From Sarocladium kiliense (taxonomy: Eukaryota > Ascomycota > Sordariomycetes > Hypocreales > Sarocladiaceae), in NCBI GenBank assembly GCA_030734395.1, contig JAUZTG010000029.1:620001-684000 (forward strand): a stretch of DNA of 64,000 nucleotides, in the 5' to 3' direction. The position numbers were made by a program, and so were the translations under genes. The first letter of the stretch is position 1, and each line of letters starts with the position of its first letter. The notes under the pieces were generated by a model. The model had not been told where the DNA came from and searched no databases. It was given only the letters and a program-made list of their open reading frames with translations. Shown in pieces: positions 10,606 through 21,701 of this stretch.

Positions 10606-12522
10606 CTATGGAACATTGTACCATCTCTCGTGAATATCTCTAAGGTCCACATCTCCAGGCTTTTCAAGATACGGCGTAAGATCAGCCTCCGGGTCTAGCT
10701 CTTTCCGCGAACAGCCCTTGCCAAAGTACCAAAAGAAGGGATTTCCATTCGCCTCCTCAACATACTCATATTCCCAATCCTCCCATCGAGGCTCCCGGTG
10801 TAGTATCGTAACCAGAGTAGAACTTCCCGGGAAGAGACCGTGGATTCTCGCCCCCGGCTTGCCACCATTGTACCAAGAGCTACAGTTCTCACTCAAAACC
10901 GTCGTCGCAAAGAACGCGTCGCTCCATTCAACGAACTGGGCAGCAGCCCTCTTTTTAGGCTGCATGGATGCAATGCCCTCCCGAGCCGCCTTGCGGAGAA
11001 GTTTAGCGTAGAACGTCACTTGGATCTCTACGCTGTGCGGGACTGTGCCTGAGCGACCGGCGCCATTGACGCCGTGCACATATAGCAGGTTTGGGAAACC
11101 AGGCGTAGCTGCGCCGAGATAATTATAAGGGAAGCCGTATTTGCCGCCTTCGCGCCAGACTTCGGATAGACTGTCACCGTCTTCGCCCACGATGGGGAAC
11201 GGAGGCACCATGTCGACATTTGCGCCAGTCGCGCAAAATATGGCGTCGACCTCACGATGTACACCGTCTTCTGTCTCGATCCCTGTGGCGGTAAAGCGCT
11301 TGATTCGTGTCTGAACGTAGTCGACGTTGTCAGAGGTGATGGCTTCAAGATAGCCCGGTCCAGGGGTTAATCGGCGACAAGAAGGCGAAAAGTCGGGAAT
11401 GAAGGCATCAATAAGTTCGGGCTTCTTTGAAAGTCCTTCGCTCATGTGCTTGATGTACTCCTCGCGCGCCGTGGCGAGAGATGGGTCACCCTTTGTCCAA
11501 CCATTGAACCCTCGGTAGTAGCTTGATTCGTGCTCTTTGCGATACTTCTGATAAGCCCCCGGGTCCCTTTGAAACAGCTCCCGCTGCTCTTGTGAAATCG
11601 GCAAGGGGTCAAGCGAGGTCTGGTGCCCTGCGAAGGACGCGGACACCCAAGTCCTGTTCCGGGCGTAGTGGTCAACACGAGCAGCCTCTCGCTGAAGGTG
11701 AGAGGTAAGCTGGATACCACTGGCTCCGTTGCCAATGACGGCGACCTTCTTGCCCTTCGGATCAAACGTCGGATCCCAGTTGGAGGCATGGCGAAGCAGC
11801 CCTTTAAAGTCTGAGCGGCCTGGGTAATCCGGCAGTTTCCATGCGTTGAAGCGCCCCGTTGCAGGCAGCACGAAGTCAGCGATCTCGAGCCTGACTGTAT
11901 CATTCGTCAAGTCTCTAACGGTAATTTTCCATTCCTTGGCTGTCTTGTCCCATTCGAGCCTCTCCACTCGATGAGAGAGCTTCAGACGGTCATAGACGCC
12001 GTACTTCTTTGCCACCCCCTGCCAGTAATTTCGAATCTCAGCACCTTGAGCAAAGTGCTCGCTCCATTGCGTGTTTTGCTCGAAGCTGGACTGATACACA
12101 TGGGCCGGTACATCGCATCGCACGCCAGGGTAGATATTCTCGTGCCAAGTTCCGCCCTGAGGTAGAACAAAGATCAGCTGAGTGCATACAAGTCACTGGG
12201 AAGTGCTACTCACCACGTTCGAATTCTTCTCGAAAATAGTGAGTCTGATGCCTGGCACCTTGGCTGGCAACAGAGCTCCCGCAAGAACGCCAGCCAACCC
12301 AGCCCCAATGACGGCTACCCTAAGGGGTCGGTAGTCATCGACGTAGCGATCAATGAGCGTGCGAGACGGATTCGAGTATCGAGGCGCCTCAAAGAGAGGG
12401 GTCTCTGGTTTGCCACCAGACTTCTGTTCTACCGGCTTGTCTTGCTGGTCGTGGACTTCTCCCGCGTAGCCACTGTCAGCAGGACTGACCAGGCCTGGTT
12501 CCGACACGTACAAGTCTCCCAT
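10606..12522 (-). CDS. Baeyer-Villiger (type I) flavin monooxygenase
   Basis: Two exons, 12522..12214 and 12156..10606, giving 619 residues. The start is the ATG at 12522 (MGDLYVSEP); the frame stays open to 12552 but only through a TTG. The 57-base intron joins FEKNSNV to GGTWHENIYPG, which restores the usual GGTW motif after the first Rossmann strand. FAD-binding GAGLAG is at residues 73-78. The BVMO fingerprint F-x-G-x3-H-x3-W is intact as FKGLLRHASNW at 220-230. The NADPH motif GNGASG is at about 245-250. Such enzymes insert oxygen next to a carbonyl carbon (ketone to ester/lactone) and may also act on sulfides, using NADPH and O2. It is divergent from the MFS gene at 13515 with 992 bases between starts, which suggests shared control. 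The substrate cannot be deduced. Confidence 0.92.
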
Positions 12523-13514
12523 TCTGTGATTTGCGGAAACGATAAAAGTCAAGATGAGATGATGATAAAGATTGGGGGAAACGACGTCAACGCGTCTGGG
12601 TGTTTGTCGTGTAGGAACCCATCACCTCCACCTGGCCGGTTGATACTGGAACCGCATTGCATCAGTGCTGTGCTCGACCTAAGGTGGACTCACTTTGGCT
12701 GCACAGAGCTTTCTGTTTGGCTCAGCGTACCCCCTTGGAAGATCGTAGTGCCGCCGTTGTGTGTATGGATGAACTCCATCGAAGGCGACGCTGATAGTCG
12801 AGCACGTTATTCTCCCCACTTCTTGTCGCATCACGGCGCCAACCAACCCAGCTGCTGGATCGTCTAGGCAGTCCAATCTTCTCTCAACGGGCCCTCTAGA
12901 AACATAATCTGGAGCGCTTAATGGTTCATGTACGGCGTGCGATATCGGAACAGTATCGGGTTCTGCCCAATGTGCTTTATGTGACTGGTCACTCACCCTT
13001 GGCTGTTGCATCAACTGGGGCTGCGATGTTGCAATACCTTGGTGTTATTGCCTCTTACCTTGTCCCGCACGCGCACATCATCTTCTCGTACCTTGATCAT
13101 GGCGGGGTTTCCCGTTACTAGCTGCCGTTAGTCAAGGTCTAAACACCGCAAGCGCCTGAAGATGGGCACTTCCAGGCATTTGTTATCTCCTCATAGGAAG
13201 AAGATCTCCATCATTGACTGACTCGAAGCGAAAGTGAGCATGGGCTCATGGCACTGCCGAGCTATTGCGTGCTGATTACAGGCTGAAAAAAATTCGGTAG
13301 TCCATTATCATAGCGTTAGCCGAAACATCATGATATTGGCTTTGCGTGGGAACGGTGCTCACATGTAATAAGAACCCCGGGATCCAAATCTCGCCCATCT
13401 AACTCGTGTTGATCATTTGCTTTTTCTACTGTAGGAGACCTTCCAAATCTTGCCCCGATCCGACAATATTGCTGCTTCCTTGGATTTCTACATACCGGCA
13501 AGACCCAAGTCAAG
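12523..13514. other. bidirectional promoter region, BVMO / MFS
   Basis: 992 bases between divergent starts. ORFs of 66-141 codons occur on both strands but overlap each other and show no family likeness. I see no repeat or RNA gene. Confidence 0.4.
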
Positions 13515-15173
13515 ATGGCTGCGCCAGAACGCAAGCCGTGGTGGCGTATCCAGTGGTACGCAGACACGGATACCAAAGAGGAGCGCAAACACATTGCGAA
13601 GCTGGATCTACTTATTGTTCCTTATGCCATTCTTGCATACTGGGTCAAATACATTGACCAATCGAACTTGAGTGAGTGACCTCTCGAGGTGCCTCCTGCT
13701 GAACAGATGCTGACAACGAGGCACTGCCAGACAACGCATACGTCGCCGGTCTGAAAGAAGATCTCAACTTCCACGGCAATCAGCTTGTTCAATTGCAGAC
13801 ATTCTACATCATTGGCGCCGTGACTGGCCAGATCCCTTTCTTCTTCCTGCTTACATATATTCCCATCCACTGGCTCATCCCGTTCCTCGACATTGCATGG
13901 GGAATCTTCACGCTCCTGCAGTTCCGAGTCAATGGGTACGCCGAGCTTGCAGCCTATCGTTTCCTGGTTGGTTGGTTCGAGGCAGCCTTCTTCCCTGTCA
14001 TGCACTACTTGTTCGGTGAGTTCACTAAAGCTCAGTTTCCTCGGTGCGTATCGATGTTCTAACCTGACAACCAATTAGGTTCCTGGTATCGTGGCGACGA
14101 GATTGCTCGACGCGGCGGTCTATTCTATGTCGGACTCTCTTTGGGCACCCTGACCGCAGGCTTAATTCAAGCAGGCGCTTCAGCGCGTCTTGATGGCCTG
14201 CATGGTTTGGAGGGATGGCGTTGGATGTACATCATTTGTGCCATCATCACCATCCCCGTTGGTATTTTGGGTTTCTTTGTCATTCCCGGCACGCCAGACC
14301 AGCCCAACCGACGTGTGATAAGTGACGAAGACATTGCAGTCGCAGAGGCTCGCCTCAAGCGTGCAGGCCATCAATCTCATGGCAAATTCCGCCTCGCCGA
14401 TCTCAAGGAGGTTCTCAAGAAGTACCAATTCTGGGCCATCATTCTCGTGGATGTGCTTTTCTGGAATGCCGGAATTCACACGAGTTCTGGCTCATTCCTG
14501 CTTTGGATCAAGAGCCTGAGTCGCTTCTCTCCAGCTAGAGTGAACGAGTTGGGGACCATTGCGCCCGCGCTTGGCATCTTCTACACGCTTTTCATCTGCT
14601 TTGCATCTGACCTGGTGCTTGGTCCTGCGTGGGCTATAACATTGGCACATACCTGGAACATCATCGGTCTGATCATATTGGTCAAATGGAACGTACCAGA
14701 AGCTGCTCTTTGGTTTGCGTTCTCGACAATCTACGCATCTTACTCAATGTCTAGCGTATTCCATGGCTGGGTCAACACACAGCTGAGAGCTGCACCGGCC
14801 CAACGAGCCTTTACCCTTGTCCTCATTAACGCTATTTCTCAGTCCTCGACAGCTTGGACGCCGCTATTGGTGTTTCCAACTGTGGAAGCACCGCGGTTCC
14901 CGAAAGGATTTGCTTTCTGTTTGTCATGCGCGATTGCCCTCGTGATCGCGACGCATATACTGAGATTGTATCTAAAGCGACGAGAGTAAGCAAACCCACA
15001 ACACCTCAGGGACCTCCCTTTGCTCCTATCGAAACTAACTCAACCGCCCAAAAAGCCCACAAGTCGAAAACCCAGCCGCTCTGACCGAGGATGTCGAGTC
15101 TGTAGTCATCCAGACGCAGCCAACAAAGACTTCTCCGTCCTCTGGGGACACGAAGAGCGAGGGCTCGGTCTGA
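13515..15173 (+). CDS. MFS transporter, Dal5/anion:cation symporter type
   Basis: Four exons: 13515..13671, 13731..14015, 14079..14985, 15056..15173, giving 488 residues. The N-terminus carries IAKLDLLIVPYAILAYWVKYIDQSNL, and the first splice restores DQSNLNNAYVAGLKEDL, the TM1 signature of the allantoate/nicotinate/vitamin permease family. The next splice restores HYLFGSWYRGDEIARRGG, also typical (the W-Y-x-x-x-E-x-x-x-R loop). About 12 membrane segments are predicted and the tail is Ser/Thr-rich. The last exon changes the C-terminus from a stop after KRRE to a 38-residue tail. This family imports small organic anions, ureides and vitamins in symport with protons; the true substrate is unknown. 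It lies between the BVMO and the NtaA-type monooxygenase and is probably the uptake step for their substrate. Confidence 0.88.
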
Positions 15174-15927
15174 AACTAGGATCGTGGCCCGCATAGTAAC
15201 CAGACTCGCACACATGCCGATGTTGGTTTGGAGGACGCCGAAGAAAGTAGCCTCGGCGGCCGAGTAGTTGGGTCTCAGGTGTCATGTAGAGTCGTTAATC
15301 GTAGTCGGTCAATGGTTCACAGCGTTTCCGTCAAGAGTAGGCGTGTTCTACCTTCCGTAGAATTTTGGAGTAAAAGCAGCATAATAACTTTCCTTGGCGA
15401 ATTACGAGATAATTAGAGATGACGAAGGAATGTTTTACGTGGATGGAAAGTGAGCTGGCCCATCTCCTGTCACCCAACGCGACGTCTGACGTCCAGGACG
15501 ACAGCGTCACAGGTGTTGTAACTTATCACATCCCCACAAGGAATAAAGACTATTCCATGCAACCCACCGGTATTGAGTCAAGAAATAACGCCGGGGTGAA
15601 AGACGACTCGGATTGTATGAATGGGTGGACCTGTGATCATGATCCTTATACCCGTAGCTGCCCCAGCTACTGGTGTGGAGCGAGATAGAGGGATGGCGAC
15701 ATTTTGATGCAGATGAGCTCGAAGGCGTGATCCGGCCGATGGTGCGCCGAGCTTCGCTACCGTTACCTGACGGGCGCATTCAGTCTGCATATAAGTCTGC
15801 ATATAAGGAACAACGTCCAATGCTTCGTCACCATCTATACAGGTGCTTACGCTAATTGATCCTGGTCGTCCAAGTCCTCAGATCCGGCATCCCACACCTA
15901 ATCAATTACACCTGCAACATCTAAGAA
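15174..15927. other. intergenic region with NtaA-type gene promoter
   Basis: 754 bases. The right end contains a duplicated TATA-like block at 15784..15807 and a CT/CA-rich leader before the ATG at 15928. ORFs on either strand look random. Confidence 0.45.
15784..15807 (+). promoter_or_regulatory. tandem 12-base repeat carrying two TATA-like boxes
   Basis: TCTGCATATAAG occurs twice head-to-tail with no gap, 121 bases upstream of the ATG at 15928. Each copy contains CATATAAG, a good TATA-box match, at a plausible distance from the start. Promoter function is inferred from position and sequence only. Confidence 0.5.
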
Positions 15928-17626
15928 ATGCCATCTTCGCAGGGTGCTGAAGCAGGAGCTCCTGCTGGCAGTGATGCGTCTCCAAATGGAGCAAAGAAGC
16001 AGATTCTGTTGAATGCCTTTGACATGTCCACGATTGGGCATTTATCGCCAGGACAATGGAAGGTATGATCACTCAAGTCCTGAGCACAAGGGTCTAGAAA
16101 TGAAGGCTATTCTGCATCACTCGAGGCTAATTATTTTTCCCTGCAGAACCCAGGTGATAAATCGGCTGAAAAGCGCGACCTTCAGTATTGGATTGATCTT
16201 GCTAAGCTTCTCGAGCGAGGGAACATCAATGCCCTCTTCTTGGCTGACACGTATGGCGGTTACGATACATACGAAGGGAGCTTGGACAACTGCATCCGTC
16301 GGGCAGCGCAATGGCCTATGACCGACCCAACCATTGTAAGTTGATTCCTCCAGCGGCATTTTCAGGGTCTTGGGATTGCATACTGACCATGTGTGAACCG
16401 ATAGCCGATCAGTGCCATGGCAGCCGTGACGAAGAACTTGTCGTTCGCCATCACGGCCTCAACTTCTTTCGAGGCACCTTTTCTCCTCGCCAAGCGTTTC
16501 TCGTCACTCGATCACTTTACTAGAGGTCGGATTGGGTGGAATATTGTCACCTCTTGGAAGAAGGCCGCTTTCAAGGCGATCGGTCTGGAAAATCCGATTG
16601 AACACGATGAACGCTACGCTCAAGCAGACGAGTATCTGCGTGTGCTTTACAAGTTGGTCTTTCTGTATCCATATGCAAGCTGTGAAAAAAAACTTACTTA
16701 CAATATTGTCAAGGCTGTGGGAGGGCTCGTGGGCCGACGACGCAATCATAGCAGATGCCGAAAACGATGCCTATGCCGACCCTGACAAGATCCGCACCAT
16801 CCATCATCATGGTAAGTACTATGATTTGGATACAAAACATATCGTCGACCCCTCTCCGCAGCGAACCCCGTTCCTCTTTCAAGCGGGGACGTCGTCCGCT
16901 GGATCTGCATTTGCAGCAACGCACGCCGAGGGCATATTCGTCTCATCGCACTCCCCATCATTGCTACGACCGAAGGTAAAAGAAATCCGGAGGCAAGCCG
17001 CCGAGCAAGGGCGAGATCCCCAGTCCGTGAAATTCTTTGCGACCTTCACGCCAATCATAGGACGCACAGACGAAGAAGCCAGAGCGAAGCACGAGGAGCT
17101 CAAGAAATACGCGTCAACCATTGGAGGGCTAGTGCTTGTCAGTGGATGGACGGGCATTGATTTGTCGAAGGTGCCGCTGGATCACGAGATCACTGAGGCT
17201 GATTCGCTGGAGGCGAACAAGGTCCGGAGTATTCTTGACTCTTTCACAAAAACGAGCGAATACGTGCCCAAGTGGACTCCTCGAGTGATTGCCGAAAAGG
17301 CAGCAATCGGAGGTCTAGGTCCTGTTGCTGTCGGCAGTCCGCAAACTGTCGCAGATGAGATGGAACACTGGATTAACGAGGGCGACTTGGATGGATTCAA
17401 TATTGGCTACGTCACGACCCCCGGCAGCTTTGAGGACGTTGTTGACCTTCTGGTCCCAGAGCTGCGAAGAAGGGGGCTGTACCCGGATGCTCCGCGCGAC
17501 GATGGGGTTCCCCGAACCTTGAGAGAGAGCGTATATGGGGCGGGCCAAAGGGGCCTTCGAAATGATCATCCCGGGTCTCAATACGCATATGACAAGTATA
17601 AGGAGGAACCAACGAGTGAGCAATGA
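15928..17626 (+). CDS. NtaA/SnaA/DszA-type FMN-dependent monooxygenase (luciferase-like)
   Basis: Four exons: 15928..16062, 16147..16335, 16405..16652, 16714..17626, giving 494 residues. Family signatures are KKQILLNAFDMSTIGHLSPGQW at the start, YWIDLAKLLERGNINALFLADTYGG, the segment SSLDHFTRGRIGWNIVTSW, and HHHGKYYDLDTKHIVDPSPQRTPFLFQAG. These belong to the flavin-reductase-dependent two-component monooxygenases (nitrilotriacetate monooxygenase A, pristinamycin synthase SnaA, DszA of dibenzothiophene desulfurisation). The fold is a TIM barrel using reduced FMN and O2. Fungal members are often annotated as xenobiotic/desulfurisation enzymes, but the substrate is not known. The third intron starts GTTGGT, a weak donor, yet the phase and the join LYK-LWEGSW are correct. 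A flavin reductase partner is not visible in the window. The 3' end is only 76 bases from the convergent MFS gene. Confidence 0.91.
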
Positions 17627-17702
17627 TCTTATCATAAGAAGCTCAGTGCTTTCATCAGCTTGTTGATAATTGTATCTCTCTGGGTCTTGAGCGCCAGGAT
17701 AT

Positions 17703-19500
17703 TCACGACGCGAATCGGAAGTCCAAGCGCTTGCTACCTTCGTCCGTCGTTGTTTCCAGGTATCGCAACTTATCGTCTGTCGTCATAGCATCCCACACCT
17801 GATCCCTTTGTTTATTTCTCCAAGTGTAATAGGCCTTGATCAGAGAATACACAACAATATTAAGGCAAGCGATGCCGATAAGAGCCCTGTTTCCACGACG
17901 ATATTCCGGTCTATCATCCTCTCTGTAGACATTGGAGCCGATAATCGACTGTAGCTGCACAGAGATGTTGTATAGAGAGGCAGAGAGTGCCCGTGTCCGG
18001 ATGGAGTTGGAGTTTCGGGAGCACCAGGCTGTTTGCAAAGGGTGAGGGTTGGGGTATGACAGCAGAACTGTGACGAGCGCGAACATGGCCCACCTGTTCG
18101 TGTCCGTGGGCAGAATGGCCAAGGATATGATGCATGGAAGAAACCACAGCTGCGTGAAGATGCCCATCAGAGCCTTCTGCCTTGTCTTGTCGGAGATGTA
18201 CGTTATCAAGAGCATCTAGGTGCGTTAGTATATGGATAAAGAAGACTCGGTAGAGTACTCACATTGAGAGTTGTTCCCACTTGTGCAGGAATCGTGAGTA
18301 AACTGACAGTCAAGGTGTCGAAACCCAGCTCTCGAAGTGTAAGGGTCAAGTACTGGTTGGGAGGCATAGCCGGCAGAAGAAAAGTCAGGCCGAGCAAGTA
18401 GAGGGGCCACAGGTCGTAATCGCACAAAGATTCCCAGAAGAGTTTTGGTGTGAGCGCTTGTCGGTTGTGCATACCTCCCTTGGAAGGGTCGTCGCGGAGG
18501 ATCCTGTTGACCAGGATCTTCTCTTCATGTTCTGTGAACCATCCCTTCGGCCGCCACCATGCCTTTGTCTGAGTTGGAGATGGGGCCATCATGAAAATAG
18601 ACCAGCAAGCGATGATGATATTAAGGAGCCCTTCTGTAAGGAATAGCCACCTCCAGCCTTCATAGCCATTATGGCCACGCAACCTCAACACGCCATAGGC
18701 TAGCAACGGCGCGACCACGCCACTGAGTCTCGTTGCCGTCCAGAGAATTGCGAGTCGAAAGGGTAGCTCAATGCCGGTGAAGTAATAGGATAGGTAAAGG
18801 ATGAGATCGGGGATGAAGCCACCTTGGAGAAGGCCCATCAAGGAACGGCAGACGAGGAACGATACACGACCGCTCAGCCAGAATTGGGAAATCGCTACAA
18901 GCGACCATGAGACCATGAGTGTGGGGATCCATCTGTCAGGGCCAACCTTCTTGCTGATGAGCTGGGATGGGATTTCCGCAAGCAAAAAGGTTACCCTGAA
19001 CAGAGTCACACCAAGGTTGAAGTCTAGGATGATAGTCAGTACGTGTCAGCAAAGGTGGAGGATTGCATACCATTTGTATCCAGGTTTAGGTCATTGAGGA
19101 AGTTGTCTGCATTCGCCTGAGAAAGGCTCGCCTGGTCCAGGTTCAAAGCCATGAATGCAATCCACGCCCAGAGCATCACCCTCCAGTCCAATCTACGGAC
19201 GAGACGCTGCGCACATCGCTGGTCAGCTCGATCATCTCAAGTTGACTCCTTGGAACTTACCTTCTCCTCGCCCCAGGTCCATCGAAAAGAAGGATCGAAT
19301 CGATGCAAATTCTCGTAGGCTGGGTGAGGCTGATAGTGCACTGCTTGAGCAGAATTATCGTACACACTAGGTTGCGTCGCGATATCGTTGGGGTTCTTTT
19401 TCTCTGAGCGAGTAAACAGGCTCAAAAGCGTCGTGCGAGGTTCTTCAGGTTCGATTACCCAGTTCCGCCGGTCTTCGGCAGGGACCTTGGACATTTCCAT
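17703..19500 (-). CDS. MFS transporter, Dal5/Tna1-like (allantoate permease family)
   Basis: Four exons on the minus strand: 19500..19261, 19206..19071, 19023..18263, 18215..17703, giving 549 residues. The ATG at 19500 (MEMSKVPAEDRR) is used; the frame is open to 19545 only through a TTG. The splices give RLDWRVMLWAWIAFMALNLDQASLSQANADNFLNDL, then DTNDFNLGVTLFRVTFLLAEIPSQL, typical TM1-TM2 of this family. The C-terminal motif around ASLYNISVQLQSIIGSNVYR and DDRPEYRRGNR is diagnostic for Dal5-like permeases. It likely imports a small organic acid or amide by proton symport at the plasma membrane. It is convergent with the NtaA-type gene. Having two transporters of one family flanking that enzyme supports a shared pathway. 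Confidence 0.89.
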
Positions 19501-20810
19501 TTCAACTGATGTCTTTGTAGGGGTTTGGTCCGAATAATCACACAAACCCGAGAAAAGTGTGCGGCAGCAAACTTATAAAGCACAGTTGTGGCCGTACCCT
19601 CGGCACTGGCTTCGGCTCACCCTCCTGATTATCTTATCAGATCTCGTCGTCAAAGACCCTAGAGACAGGGGTTCGGCAAGGGTCTGGTAAGCAGTCTCTT
19701 AATCCCTCAAATGGTACGTAAGGCAGTGCTGGTCTGATGTGTGACGGAGTACCTCGCTTAATGAGCGACGAAAAAGGTGTCCGTGAGGAGTAGCGACAGT
19801 GTAGAGCAAGAAGAGGCCGGTTTGCTCTCAGTTTCTGAAAGCATATGGTGCTCTAGGTTTGTTTTCTCTGAACATGCATCTCCCATCTCGGCTTCGAATT
19901 CTTCGATCCTCTGATTACCTCCTCCCGCATTTCGAGCAAACATGATGATCCTGGCAGATTGTACAATCTGCCAGGCGAGTTGGCAACGGCTAGCTGCAGC
20001 CTGCTCCGCTGAACCAACCCAGAAAGGCTTGGTGTTAAACGTAAAGCCTTGAAAACCCCAGGTTCTAATGCCACAAGTCTGAAAGACGTCGCCAGAGCTG
20101 AAAACTAACCACAAATATGCGTTATTAGTCTCGAGTCAATTGCACTAGGTCGCCGCTGTTCGCAATCAGCTTCCTGAAGTTGAAGTTCAGCGTCATCTCG
20201 GCTCTGTTGTCTACTAATCGACGAGACCGTCAGAGAGGCAGAAGCGGAGCCCCCTGACGACGAGCCGCGGGAAAGAAACTATGACATGTACTGGGGCATT
20301 TCGGCTTGGTTGGTTCCGCGAGCACGAACGCGAGATTTCCGTCAAAAATTCAGCGGATCATTGCCAGCGCCAATGTAGTTCGAGTGGCCAACGTTCCGGT
20401 TATACAGGATGCTAGACTCCGGGTGGTTTGAGAGTATGACAGCGTTTCCTTTCCTATCAACAATGACTTGAATGATTCGCGATGTACTTCGTCATCTCGC
20501 TGCGGTATCCGCAACCTAGATGCGGTATGCCACTATAGTTCTCACCTTAATGTATGCTTAGACTCCCCTGATGTTAGCTAAGCCCTATCACGATCCCGTT
20601 TATACTCGACCAACAAAAGTTTATAATTAAAATAAGTTACTATAAATTAGTAGCTACTATGGGAATGTCTCCTATTAACCACCTATCCCATAAATTCGTA
20701 TCCTCCGACTCCTTTCTTCTATTCGAACATCCCCTGTGATCTACTTCCACGCTCTCGGCGTATCTTTAGTACACTCCACTGTGTGCGACAACTTGCGACG
20801 CGTATCCTAT
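19501..20810. other. intergenic region with AT-rich patch
   Basis: 1.3 kb between the MFS start and the 3' end of the secreted hydrolase gene. It holds one unassigned ORF (19758..20092) and an AT-rich patch at about 20580-20700 that may be a decayed, possibly RIP-mutated insertion. No terminal repeats were recognised. Confidence 0.4.
19758..20092 (-). other. unassigned open reading frame, possible terminal exon or relic
   Basis: A minus-strand frame of about 110 codons begins just after a plausible acceptor (TTTTCAG following CTAATAAC). It encodes a hydrophilic segment with WGFQGFTFNTKPFW and a Ser/Glu-rich end. I do not recognise it. No ATG starts the frame; an upstream short frame near 20170 beginning MTLNFNFRKL could be an earlier exon but the phase join is unclear. 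It may be the last exon of a small gene, a pseudogene remnant or chance. Confidence 0.2.
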
Positions 20811-21701
20811 CTATAGGCGGGTAGACTGCGCACTAAGAAATGGCAGGACGGCGTTAATGACGCCGTCTAGGTTCTCCGGGAAGAGGGCATGTGATGCATT
20901 CTTGATGACAACCGACGTGGCACGGTTGGGGTACAAGGTAGCAGTTGTGTTCCACTGGTCCTCAGGTTGGAAGGGGTCCTCGGCGGGGATCAGTTCGAGG
21001 ACCTGTGTCGAGTTGGCGCCGGCCCAAAAGGTGGTCAAGTCGCCTGCGCCGAGGATTGCGCCATGCTCCATAGCGAGTGTCTCGGGATACCACCCATCGA
21101 GCCAAATGTGGCCGTCGTGTCCAGACGCGAAGAATGCCTTTTGGAGCGCGGCGAGGCGGTCGGATATGGGCAGGCTCGTGTTGCCTGCGACAAAGGGCAG
21201 GCCGGCAATGTCCTTGGGAATATCTTGACCACCGGGACTGGCGACGACGATGGCGGGAACCTTGTCCGGATAGTTGAGTGCGATGCGCTTGGTGACAAAC
21301 GTACCGAAGGCGTGTCCCAGGACAATGGCACGGCCACCAGCGAGGGTGTCAATCACGTCCGCTACGTCGGACGCCAGGTCGTCCAGCGTAACGCTAGACA
21401 TAGGACCAGTGGAACCCAGGGTCCCACGGGGTTGGGGACGCAACACCAGATAGCCGGACCTTACAAGGGCGGAGCTTAGTCCGTTGAAGTCTTCTCCTCC
21501 GTCTCGGCCATAAGATGGGATCACGACGACAGCCGGGCCGCTGCCCTGAACCAGTACGCGGGTGGAGACAGGGCCGCTCAGCACGTATTGTGAAGGCCAT
21601 TCGAGGTCTTCCGTGATGATAGGCGCTGCGTTTGTCGCGGGTACGCTGACCAGGCCCAAGAGGCCAGCGACGAGGAGGAGGGATACTTTCTTGCTGAGCA
21701 T
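20811..21701 (-). CDS. secreted alpha/beta-hydrolase-fold protein with Ala at the nucleophile position
   Basis: Intronless, 296 residues, ATG at 21701. A signal peptide is clear: KK, a Leu/Val-rich core, then PATNA-AP near residue 25. The body has the alpha/beta-hydrolase layout: VVVIPSYGRDG (oxyanion strand and loop), RPQPRGTLGS, and the nucleophile elbow IVLGHAFG at 127-133. The elbow should read G-x-S-x-G, but residue 131 is Ala. The candidate Asp (D242 in PAEDPFQPED) and His (H271 in NASHALFPE) remain. Several N-x-S/T sites fit a secreted glycoprotein. I cannot tell whether it is a binding protein, uses another nucleophile, or is a pseudoenzyme. Fold assignment is firm; catalytic activity is doubtful. 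Confidence 0.87.
   Translation of the reverse strand: MLSKKVSLLLVAGLLGLVSVPATNAAPIITEDLEWPSQYVLSGPVSTRVLVQGSGPAVVVIPSYGRDGGEDFNGLSSALVRSGYLVLRPQPRGTLGSTGPMSSVTLDDLASDVADVIDTLAGGRAIVLGHAFGTFVTKRIALNYPDKVPAIVVASPGGQDIPKDIAGLPFVAGNTSLPISDRLAALQKAFFASGHDGHIWLDGWYPETLAMEHGAILGAGDLTTFWAGANSTQVLELIPAEDPFQPEDQWNTTATLYPNRATSVVIKNASHALFPENLDGVINAVLPFLSAQSTRL

Noticed and set aside
12523..12552. Upstream extension of the BVMO frame
   Set aside because: It begins with TTG, not ATG; MGDLYVSEP at 12522 is the first real ATG with a good context.
20967..21479. 170-codon plus-strand ORF
   Set aside because: Antisense to the secreted hydrolase, which has a signal peptide and fold motifs.
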